64,000 bases of DNA. Source: Burkholderia territorii (lineage in GTDB: Bacteria; Pseudomonadota; Gammaproteobacteria; Burkholderiales; Burkholderiaceae). Location: assembly GCF_902833055.1 (NCBI RefSeq), contig NZ_CADFEJ010000004.1, forward strand, positions 310,001 through 374,000, given 5' to 3'. Below, one piece after another: positions 54,072-64,000 of the stretch; within the stretch, counting starts at the first letter, position 1; every line of letters starts with the position of its first letter. The notes beneath the pieces were generated by a model that saw nothing but the letters and a program-made list of their open reading frames with translations, was not told where the DNA came from and ran no database searches. A program made the translations under genes and the position numbers.

Positions 54072-54455
54072 ATGATTCGCCAAACCTTCGCCGCGCTCGC
54101 ACTGGCCGGCACCGCCGTCTCCGTCGCGCATGCCGCGCAACTGACCGTCGAGGAGATCGACGCCGATGCCCGCGTGCAGACCGTCTATCAGTGCGCGAAC
54201 CAGAAGCAGCCGGTGCGCGTGTCGTACTGGCGCGCGGGCAACGGCCAGAGCTTCGCGCTCGTGCCGGTCAACGGGCAGCAGCAGCTGTTCGTCGATACCG
54301 TTTCGGCGTCGGGCGTGCGCTACCAGGCCGGGCGCTATACCTGGTGGACGAAGGGCAAGGAAGGGACGCTGCGCGACGAGATTGCCGACCAGAATGCGGC
54401 TCCGCTGCTCGGCGACTGCGTGCAGGTCGAGAAGAAGAAAAAGAAGAAGGGCTGA
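54072..54455 (+). CDS. MliC/PliC-type lysozyme inhibitor, periplasmic
   Basis: 127 residues with a signal peptide cleaved after AHA (about residue 21). The mature domain has the MliC marks VYQCANQKQPVRVSYWRAGNGQSFALV and DTVSASGVRYQAGRYTWWTKGKEGTL, with two cysteines (C41, C119) positioned for the usual disulfide. Such proteins block host C-type lysozyme by inserting a loop into its active site. No lipobox, so periplasmic rather than membrane-bound. It ends in six lysines. AGAGGA precedes the ATG. Confidence 0.85.
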   Translation: MIRQTFAALALAGTAVSVAHAAQLTVEEIDADARVQTVYQCANQKQPVRVSYWRAGNGQSFALVPVNGQQQLFVDTVSASGVRYQAGRYTWWTKGKEGTLRDEIADQNAAPLLGDCVQVEKKKKKKG

Positions 54456-54951
54456 GCGCCGCGCGCGTTTCGCACGCGCCGCGCGGGCGTGCCGATTGCC
54501 GCGATCGATGCGGGCCGCCGGGTTCGATCCCGGGCCCGGCCGAGCAGGCGACGCTCGGGTTCGTCGGCCGCTTGCCGATTTCCCTGAAGCACAGGTCCGG
54601 CATGTGGCCCGATTTTTCTCATCGGCCGATCGGCATAGCCCGGTCGCTCGACGCATTTCCCCGCGCCCGGGCCGGCCGGAGGTCGCCGCGAACCGCCGCC
54701 GGGGGCGTTCGCGGCGTTGTCACGGACAGATTGCTGCGCAGTGCTACAATACGGCCCTTTCCGCCGGCATTCGCGCCGAACGGAGTCCGCACGGCCTGTG
54801 GCGCCCGATGTTCGAAATGAACCGGTCCCAAGCGCCAGAGCGGCGCCGCGCGGCGCGCCGCGGCTCCGTCTACTTCCGAAATGTGATGAGCGCAGGCCCG
54901 GCCGGCCTGACGCACGATGTCCCCGCCGCGCCTTTTGAGCGAAACGCCACC
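54456..54951. other. long rhlE leader region, no gene
   Basis: About 500 bases without a convincing ORF. A TACAAT element at 54745-54750 could be the rhlE -10 box, giving a leader of roughly 195 bases. Long 5' leaders are typical of cold-responsive RNA helicase genes, but no known riboswitch or cold-box motif was recognised. Upstream in-frame ATGs (for example near 54808 and 54886) do not continue the helicase domain. Confidence 0.4.
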
Positions 54952-56433
54952 ATGTCCGATTCTGTCGCCAAGCCAGTCGACGCAACCTTCGATCAATTCG
55001 GCCTTGCCGCCGATATCCTGAAAGCCATTGCGGAGCAGGGCTATACGACGCCGACGCCGATCCAGGCGCAGGCCATTCCGGTCGTGCTCGCCGGCCGCGA
55101 CGTCATGGGCGCCGCGCAAACGGGCACCGGCAAGACCGCGAGCTTCTCGCTGCCGATCCTCCAGCGGCTGCTGCCGCAGGCCAACACGAGCGCGTCGCCC
55201 GCGCGCCATCCGGTGCGCGCGCTGATCCTCACGCCGACCCGCGAGCTCGCCGACCAGGTCGCCGCGAACGTGCATGCGTACGGGAAGCACACGTCGCTGC
55301 GCAGCGCGGTCGTGTTCGGCGGCGTCGACATGAACCCGCAGATGGCCGAGCTGCGCCGCGGCGTCGAGATCCTGATCGCGACGCCGGGCCGCCTGCTCGA
55401 CCACGTGCAGCAGAAGACGGCCAACCTCGGGCAGGTGCAGATGCTCGTGCTCGACGAAGCCGACCGGATGCTCGACATGGGCTTCCTGCCGGACCTCCAG
55501 CGCATCCTGAACCTGCTGCCGAAGGAGCGTCAGACGCTGCTGTTCTCGGCCACCTTCTCGCCGGAAATCAAGAAGCTCGCATCGACCTACCTGCGCAATC
55601 CGCAGACGATCGAAGTCGCGCGCAGCAATTCGACCAACGCGAACGTCACGCAGATCGTCTACGACGTCGCCGAAGGCGACAAGCAGGCCGCGGTCGTGCA
55701 GTTGCTGCGCGATCGCGGGCTCAAGCAGGTGATCGTGTTCTGCAACAGCAAGATCGGCGCAAGCCGGCTGGCGCGCAACCTCGAGCGCGACGGCGTGGTC
55801 GCGTCGGCGATCCACGGCGACAAGTCGCAGATCGAGCGGATGCAGGCCCTCGACGCGTTCAAGCGCGGCGAAATCGAGGCGCTGGTGGCGACCGACGTGG
55901 CCGCGCGCGGTCTGGACATCGCCGAGCTGCCGGCCGTGATCAACTTCGACCTGCCGTTCAACGCGGAAGACTACGTGCACCGGATCGGCCGCACGGGCCG
56001 TGCGGGCGCGACGGGCGATGCGCTGTCGCTGTGCAGCCCGAACGAGCGCAAGCAGCTCGCCGAAATCGAGAAGCTGATCAAGCGGCCGCTCGACGTGCAG
56101 ACGCTCGTGCTCGACAAGCCGGCGCGCCATCGTCACGACGAGCGTGGCGGCGAGCGCGGTGGTGAGCGGGGCGGCGAACGTGGCGGGCGCCGCGAGCGCG
56201 ACGAGCACCGCGGCACGTCGGCGCGTCGTACGGGCGGTTCCGAGCGCGGCGGCCATCACCGTCGTCACGAGGCGCCGGTCGACGATTTCTTCCTGAAGCC
56301 GTATGAACCGTCGGCGCCGGCGCAGCAGCCGGAAGAGTCGAAGTCCGCGCAGCAGCCCGAAAAGAAGGGCCCGAAGCGTCAGGTCGCCGCGCTGCTCGGC
56401 GGCTTCGGAATGCCGCGCAAGCCGTCGGCGTAA
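54952..56433 (+). CDS. rhlE: DEAD-box RNA helicase RhlE
   Basis: 493 residues: Q motif FDQFGLAADILKAIAEQGYTTPTPIQAQ, Walker A AQTGTGKTAS, DEAD in VLDEADRMLDMGFLPD, SATFS, and ATDVAARGLDIAELPAVINFDLP with HRIGRTGRAG. After residue 385 comes a basic tail with RGGERGGERGGERGG repeats and a Pro/Gln/Lys end, giving non-specific RNA binding. It unwinds RNA in ribosome assembly or cold adaptation. The start at 54952 puts the Q motif close to the N-terminus, as in E. coli RhlE. Strong terminator downstream. Confidence 0.93.
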   Translation: MSDSVAKPVDATFDQFGLAADILKAIAEQGYTTPTPIQAQAIPVVLAGRDVMGAAQTGTGKTASFSLPILQRLLPQANTSASPARHPVRALILTPTRELADQVAANVHAYGKHTSLRSAVVFGGVDMNPQMAELRRGVEILIATPGRLLDHVQQKTANLGQVQMLVLDEADRMLDMGFLPDLQRILNLLPKERQTLLFSATFSPEIKKLASTYLRNPQTIEVARSNSTNANVTQIVYDVAEGDKQAAVVQLLRDRGLKQVIVFCNSKIGASRLARNLERDGVVASAIHGDKSQIERMQALDAFKRGEIEALVATDVAARGLDIAELPAVINFDLPFNAEDYVHRIGRTGRAGATGDALSLCSPNERKQLAEIEKLIKRPLDVQTLVLDKPARHRHDERGGERGGERGGERGGRRERDEHRGTSARRTGGSERGGHHRRHEAPVDDFFLKPYEPSAPAQQPEESKSAQQPEKKGPKRQVAALLGGFGMPRKPSA

Positions 56434-56478
56434 GCGGGCGGTTCAGCCAGTCGGCGCGGCGCGCGAGTGTTGCCGCGG

Positions 56479-56513
56479 AAACGGGTGCATGCGATGAGCA
56501 TGTGCCCGTTTTT
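56479..56513 (+). terminator. terminator after rhlE
   Basis: AACGGGTGCATGC - GATGA - GCATGTGCCCGTT pairs over 13 positions (two G-U) followed by TTT, 46 bases after the rhlE stop. The rest of 56434-56689 holds no gene. Confidence 0.8.
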
Positions 56514-56689
56514 CATTGGGTGGGAGGAATCGCGAAGAGGCGGGCCAGAAGAACGACGCGTTGCCGCTTCGATCGGGGCGGTCCGGCGCATGCGTCGGTG
56601 CCGCGTCGTCAGCGGGGCGCGGTTCCGCTCGACACGGCGCTGACGGATGCCGCAGCGCGGGCGAGACAGCCCGGTGTCGCGCGAGCGAA

Positions 56690-57583
56690 TCAGCCGGCGC
56701 GCGGCCCGAAGCGGCGCGCCCACGCATCGGTCGCGGCCGTGTAGAACGCGTCCATCGTGTCGCACGACGGGTCGCCATCCATCGCAAGGCCGAGATGCGC
56801 GGCAGCGGCGCGCAGCGCCGGCAGCGGATCGTTGCGCTCGAGCGCGATCGCGCCGGTCTGCTTGCTGAGTTTTTCCCCGTTCGCATCGACGACGACGGGC
56901 ACGTGCAGGTACGCCGGCGTCGGCACGCCGAGACAGCGCTGCAGGTAGATCTGGCGCGCGGTCGAATCGAGCAGGTCGGCGCCGCGCACGACGTGCGTGA
57001 TGCCCGCGTCGGCATCGTCGACCACGACCGCGAGCTGGTACGCCCATTGGCCGTCTGCCCGCTTCAGCACGAAATCGCCGACGTCGGTCGCGAGGTTCTG
57101 CGCTTGCGTGTGCTGCCAGCGGTCGTCGAACGTGACGATCGCATCGTCGCCGTCCGGCACGCGCAGTCGCCATGCGCGCGCGGGCTTGCCGTGCAGGCCG
57201 GTGCGGCAGGTGCCCGGGTACGCGAGCGTCGTGTGGCGCTCGTGCGCGGCCCGCAGCGAATCGGCGATTTCCTTGCGCGTGCAGCCGCACGGGTAGACGA
57301 GCCCCGCATCGACGAGCCGTTCGAGCGCGGCCGCATAGTTGGCCTCGCGCGTGCTTTGCCACACGGGCGGCTCGTCGGGCGTCATGCCGAAATGCGCGAG
57401 CGTCGCGAGGATGTCGTCGGCGGCGCCGGGCACCGTGCGCGGGCCGTCGATGTCCTCGATGCGCACGAGCCACGCGCCGCCATGCGCACGCGCGTCGAGC
57501 CAGCTCGCGAGCGCACCGACCAGCGAGCCGAAATGCAGCGGGCCGGTGGGCGACGGCGCGAAGCGGCCGCGGTAGCCGTTCAT
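56690..57583 (-). CDS. gluQ: glutamyl-Q tRNA(Asp) synthetase
   Basis: 297 residues, a truncated GluRS catalytic core without an anticodon-binding domain. HFGSL (the HIGH box) at 17-21 and KLSKQ (KMSKS) near 240 are present, with zinc ligands CGC ... YPGTC. GluQ charges glutamate onto queuosine at position 34 of tRNA-Asp. It follows trhO by 22 bases on the same strand, so the two probably form an operon of wobble-base modifiers. Confidence 0.94.
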   Translation of the reverse strand: MNGYRGRFAPSPTGPLHFGSLVGALASWLDARAHGGAWLVRIEDIDGPRTVPGAADDILATLAHFGMTPDEPPVWQSTREANYAAALERLVDAGLVYPCGCTRKEIADSLRAAHERHTTLAYPGTCRTGLHGKPARAWRLRVPDGDDAIVTFDDRWQHTQAQNLATDVGDFVLKRADGQWAYQLAVVVDDADAGITHVVRGADLLDSTARQIYLQRCLGVPTPAYLHVPVVVDANGEKLSKQTGAIALERNDPLPALRAAAAHLGLAMDGDPSCDTMDAFYTAATDAWARRFGPRAG

Positions 57584-57605
57584 CGGGGCGCGAAGCGACG
57601 CGCGC

Positions 57606-58460
57606 TTACGCGGCGCTGGCTGCCTGCGCGCAGGCCGGGCACGACTTGCCGGGCACGTAGCTCGGCGATTGCTGGGCTTCCGGCGTGACGACCGCGCGGC
57701 ACGCGAAGCACGTGACGTTGGCGGTCGGCTGCAGCTGCGGGTTCAGCGCGGTGCGGTAGTCGAACACGAAGCAGTCGCCGTGATAGTGCGCGCCGCCGAC
57801 TTCCTCGAAATACTTCAGGATCCCGCCCTCGAGCTGGTAGACATTCTCGATGCCGATTTCCTTCATGTGGATCGCCGCCTTCTCGCAGCGGATGCCGCCC
57901 GTGCAGAACGACACGACCGTCTTGCCCTCGAGATCGGCGCGGTTCGCGTCGATCACTTCCGGGAACTCGCTGAACTTGTCGATCCGGTAGTCGAGCGCGT
58001 CGTCGAACGTGCCGACGTCCACTTCGAACGCGTTGCGCGTGTCGAGCATCACGACCGGGCGGCCGGCATCGTCGTGGCCGCGGTCGAGCCACGCCTTCAG
58101 CGTGCGCGCGTCGACCGACGGGGCACGGCCGAGCTCCGGCTTGATCGCGGGCTTCTTCATCGTGATGATCTCGCGCTTCAGGCGCACGAGCATCCGGCGG
58201 AACGGCTGCGAGTCGGACAGGCTCTCCTTGAACTGCAGCGTCGCGAACTTGCCTTCGAACAGCGGATCGTGGCGGATGTAGTCGATGAACGCGTCGGTCG
58301 CCTCGCGCGGGCCGGCGATGAACAGGTTGATGCCTTCCGGCGCGAGCAGGATCGTGCCGCGCAGGCCGAGTTCGTTGCAGCGGGCGGTGACGAGCGGGCG
58401 CCATTGCTCGGTCGCGTCGAGCGACACGAAGTGGTAGGCGGCAAGGTTGACGATGGTCAT
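57606..58460 (-). CDS. trhO: tRNA uridine-34 hydroxylase, rhodanese-type
   Basis: 284 residues (YceA family): N-terminal acylphosphatase-like domain ([20 protein letters not shown] ... [14 protein letters not shown]), a rhodanese domain with catalytic C186 in [11 protein letters not shown], and a C-terminal zinc-type knuckle CFACRAVV ... CPACAQA. TrhO hydroxylates U34 of several tRNAs with prephenate-dependent or oxygen-dependent chemistry. Start at 58460. Co-transcribed with gluQ and divergent from dnaE. Confidence 0.92.
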   Translation of the reverse strand: MTIVNLAAYHFVSLDATEQWRPLVTARCNELGLRGTILLAPEGINLFIAGPREATDAFIDYIRHDPLFEGKFATLQFKESLSDSQPFRRMLVRLKREIITMKKPAIKPELGRAPSVDARTLKAWLDRGHDDAGRPVVMLDTRNAFEVDVGTFDDALDYRIDKFSEFPEVIDANRADLEGKTVVSFCTGGIRCEKAAIHMKEIGIENVYQLEGGILKYFEEVGGAHYHGDCFVFDYRTALNPQLQPTANVTCFACRAVVTPEAQQSPSYVPGKSCPACAQAASAA

Positions 58461-58669
58461 GATGGTCCGACGGGAAAACGGCCGCGGCCGTGCGCCGGGC
58501 GCACGGCGGCCCCGCAAAAAAGGGTGCGAAGCCGGGGCGATGATTCGAAAACCCGTATTATCCCGCAAACTGCGCATGCGCCGGCACCTGACCGTTCGGC
58601 CGACGTCGCGCGCATCGGCCGAACGGCCGGGCGCGGGGATTTTTTGGGCAGCCGGCGCGACGACGCGGC

Positions 58670-58675
58670 TACAAT
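58670..58675 (+). promoter_or_regulatory. -10 element nearly on the dnaE start codon
   Basis: TACAAT ends 7 bases before the dnaE ATG at 58683. A start of transcription 6-8 bases after a -10 box would fall on or within a base of that ATG, implying a leaderless mRNA. No good -35 is present at 17 bases. Confidence 0.5.
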
Positions 58676-58682
58676 ATCGCCC

Positions 58683-62213
<3,531 letters not shown>

Positions 62214-62238
62214 GCGGTCCCCGGCTGGCGGTCGTCTG

Positions 62239-62287
62239 CACGGCCCGCCGCGTCGCCACTGGGCGGTGCGGCGGGCCGTTTTCATTT
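62239..62287 (+). terminator. terminator after dnaE
   Basis: ACGGCCCGCCGC (62240-62251) pairs with GCGGCGGGCCGT (62268-62279), a 12-bp stem, followed by TTTTCATTT. Confidence 0.8.
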
Positions 62288-62318
62288 CGTCGGGCGCTTG
62301 GGGCCGTCATCCGGACGC

Positions 62319-62326
62319 TATACAAT
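62319..62326 (+). promoter_or_regulatory. -10 element before the GT9 gene
   Basis: TATACAAT is a good extended -10, but lies 210 bases before the chosen ATG, implying a long leader; the stretch between holds no other clear gene. Confidence 0.4.
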
Positions 62327-62536
62327 CCGTCGCGCGCAACGCAATTGCGGCGCCGGGCGTGGTCAGTTCACCGCCCGGCGGCGACCTCGCACGCGCGAAC
62401 AAACGGTACGGTTCGGCGCCGCACGCGATGCGGCGCGATGCCGCGACCGACCACGCGACGAGGCCGGCACGGGGAAGGACGCCACGATGCCCGGCCGGTA
62501 CGCGACGATAAAAAAACCGACAGCACGACCACAACA

Positions 62537-63625
62537 ATGGCCAACGGGAAACCGACGGGGCGGATCCTCGTGATCCGGATTGATTTTCTGGGCGACATGC
62601 TGTGCACGACCGCTTTTCTCGGCGCGCTGAAACAGCGCTGGCCCGGCGCGGAGCTGCACGTGGTCGCGAATCGCTACAACGCGGCCGCACTCGCCGGCAA
62701 CCCGGACGTGCACACGGTGCACACCTACGTGTACAGCCGTCAGTGCGAGCGCAACGATCGCCCGGGGCGGATGCGCGCGTTCTTCGAACGGCTGCGGCTC
62801 GTGCGCCGGCTGCGCCGCCTGCGGTTCGATCTCGTGGTCGTGCCGAACGGCGGCATGCATCGCAGCAGCATCCGGTTCGCCCGGCAGCTCGGCGTGAAGG
62901 ATTGTCGCTGGCACGATGCCGATTCCGAATTCGACGATCGCAAGCCGGAACACGTCGCGTCGCGGCCGATGTGCCACGAGGCGCTGTCGGGATTCCGGCT
63001 CGTGCCCGAGCTCGGCCGCACCGATCTCGACGGTCTCGCGCTGTCCGTCTACCCCGATCCCGCGCTGCAGGACACGTGGTATCGGCTGCTCGGGCCGCGC
63101 ACGAAACCGCGCGTCGGCTTCTTCGTGTCGAACAAGGCGGCCGAGCGGCGCTGGCCGGCCGATCGATGGCGAGACCTCGGCCGGCGGCTCGCACCGTTCG
63201 CCGACGTGATCGTGTTCCGCGACCCAGCCGTGTCGGCCGAGGCCGACCGCGACGCGTGGCTGGACGTGAACGCACGGCACGTCGCGCCGTCGTCGGTCGC
63301 TGAACTGATGGCCGCCGCCAGCCTGCTCGACGTGATCGTGTCGGCCGACAGCGCGCCCGTGCATCTCGCGTCGGCGCTCGGCGTGCCGGTCGCCGCACTG
63401 TTCGAGGACCGTCCCGAAAAATACCTGCGCTGGCATCCGCTCGGCGTGCCGCACATGATCCTGCGGGCCGGCGCGACGGTCGACGCGATCGGCGTCGACG
63501 CGCTCGAGCGCGCGGTGCTTCATCTGTTGATACCGGCCGGACGGCCCGACGACGCGATGGGCGACGCGACGCCCCGTGCAGCGGCCACGTTCGCGGCACC
63601 CGGCGTCGAAGCAATCGCTTCGTAG
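62537..63625 (+). CDS. glycosyltransferase family 9 (heptosyltransferase-like)
   Basis: 362 residues: GT9 N-terminus RILVIRIDFLGDMLCTTAFLGALKQRWPGAELHVVANRYNAAALAGNPDVHTVHTY and C-terminal ADP-heptose site SADSAPVHLASALGVPVAALFEDRPEKYLRWHPLG. Enzymes of this family add sugars to lipopolysaccharide at the inner membrane. It starts at ATG 62537 with no clear ribosome site; in-frame ATGs at 62428 or 62438 would add a basic extension. It is followed at 245 bases by a second GT9 gene. Confidence 0.85.
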   Translation: MANGKPTGRILVIRIDFLGDMLCTTAFLGALKQRWPGAELHVVANRYNAAALAGNPDVHTVHTYVYSRQCERNDRPGRMRAFFERLRLVRRLRRLRFDLVVVPNGGMHRSSIRFARQLGVKDCRWHDADSEFDDRKPEHVASRPMCHEALSGFRLVPELGRTDLDGLALSVYPDPALQDTWYRLLGPRTKPRVGFFVSNKAAERRWPADRWRDLGRRLAPFADVIVFRDPAVSAEADRDAWLDVNARHVAPSSVAELMAAASLLDVIVSADSAPVHLASALGVPVAALFEDRPEKYLRWHPLGVPHMILRAGATVDAIGVDALERAVLHLLIPAGRPDDAMGDATPRAAATFAAPGVEAIAS

Positions 63626-63869
63626 CCCGGGCAACGCGGGCGGCGACGGCATTGTCGGCACTGCCGTCGGAAGGGCAGGAGGGCGCGCGCGATGGCAGCG
63701 GGCCCGCCGCGCCCCGCGTGTGACTGCCTGCCGCGATGCCGGACGGGCGCGCGCAGCAGCGTGCCATGGCGTGTAGCTGACGCCGGCACCGGCGCCGGAC
63801 GCCACGCCACCGGCCGCAAAATCCTGTACATTGCGAGCCTTGTCCAGCCAGCTAGTCGGAACGATCGCC
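63626..63869. other. intergenic gap between two GT9 genes
   Basis: No convincing ORF. A TACATT -10-like element lies near 63824-63829, about 40 bases before the next start. Confidence 0.4.
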
Positions 63870-64000
63870 GTGGCCCTGTTTTCTTCCGCCCGCCCGCCCA
63901 GAACCATCCTCGTCGCAGCCCCGCGCCGTATCGGCGACGTGCTGCTGACGACGCCGCTCGTGCGTTCGCTGAAGGCGCGCTGGCCCGACGCGCAGATCGA
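63870..64000 (+). CDS. glycosyltransferase family 9, second gene (3' truncated by window)
   Basis: From a GTG at 63870 the frame reads to the window end: MALFSSARPPRTILVAAPRR, then IGDVLLTTPLVRSLKARWPDAQI. RIGDVLLTTPL is the conserved N-terminal loop of GT9/heptosyltransferases. Only about 43 residues are visible, so whether it is intact, and its exact sugar, cannot be judged. Same direction as the preceding GT9 gene, suggesting a lipopolysaccharide-assembly cluster continuing beyond the window. Confidence 0.75.
   Translation, partial: MALFSSARPPRTILVAAPRRIGDVLLTTPLVRSLKARWPDAQI

Overview
The window is GC-rich with strongly GC-biased third codon positions and reads as a chromosome-1 segment of a Burkholderia cepacia-complex-like betaproteobacterium. 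The pointers are an intracellular PHB depolymerase with the Cys-183 active site, an alanine/proline-rich giant FtsK, an RnfB-Nth pair without the rest of rnf, DUF1841 and DUF4399 proteins, and a LysR/PACE efflux pair. The genus is inferred from gene families and order; no rRNA or other decisive marker is present.

Layout. (1) 1-4.3 kb is accessory DNA, visibly more AT-rich: the end of a Dam-type methylase, a five-gene type VI secretion cargo module (PAAR, DUF4123 chaperone, co-chaperone, Tox-REase-5 nuclease, Imm52 immunity), an unknown gene and a SRAP-domain abasic-site protein behind a textbook LexA box. It ends in a hairpin-rich, tRNA-like stretch before core genes begin. (2) 4.4-12 kb: rubredoxin, a DUF4399 periplasmic protein, uup, parE and parC; three DnaA boxes lie just before parE. 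(3) 12-24 kb: CopD-like membrane protein, LysR regulator with a divergent PACE pump, chromate transporter, GGDEF-EAL protein, then a minus-strand run VOC - EamA - aminotransferase - RidA - PhzF facing a MocR regulator. (4) 24-31 kb: htpG behind a sigma-32-like promoter, coupled to ubiC and a deoxyinosine glycosylase, a spermidine-synthase-like protein, and a DUF3311/sodium-solute symporter pair. (5) 31-41 kb: VOC protein, transaldolase, BenE, VWA/MoxR pair, two small cytochromes c, DUF1841, EamA, nth-rnfB and a TetR regulator. (6) 41-52 kb: phaZ with TGCA repeats in its promoter region, a GH15 enzyme, a lactonase-like beta-propeller, ftsK and a META lipoprotein. (7) 52-64 kb: purT, small envelope proteins, rhlE, the trhO-gluQ pair (both act at tRNA wobble position 34), dnaE with its -10 box almost on the start codon, and two GT9/heptosyltransferase-like genes, the last cut by the window edge.

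Genes that appear to work together: the PAAR-to-immunity cassette (contact-dependent killing), parE/parC (chromosome decatenation, with FtsK elsewhere in the window acting at the septum), LysR/PACE, the VOC-to-PhzF run (amine or amino-acid chemistry of unknown substrate), DUF3311/SSS (monocarboxylate uptake), VWA/MoxR (chaperone-like assembly), and trhO/gluQ (tRNA modification). No complete tRNA, rRNA, CRISPR array or insertion sequence was found. The most rewarding places for a second look are the left-end T6SS/SOS segment, the DnaA boxes at parE, the phaZ operator-like repeats and the MocR-facing metabolic run.
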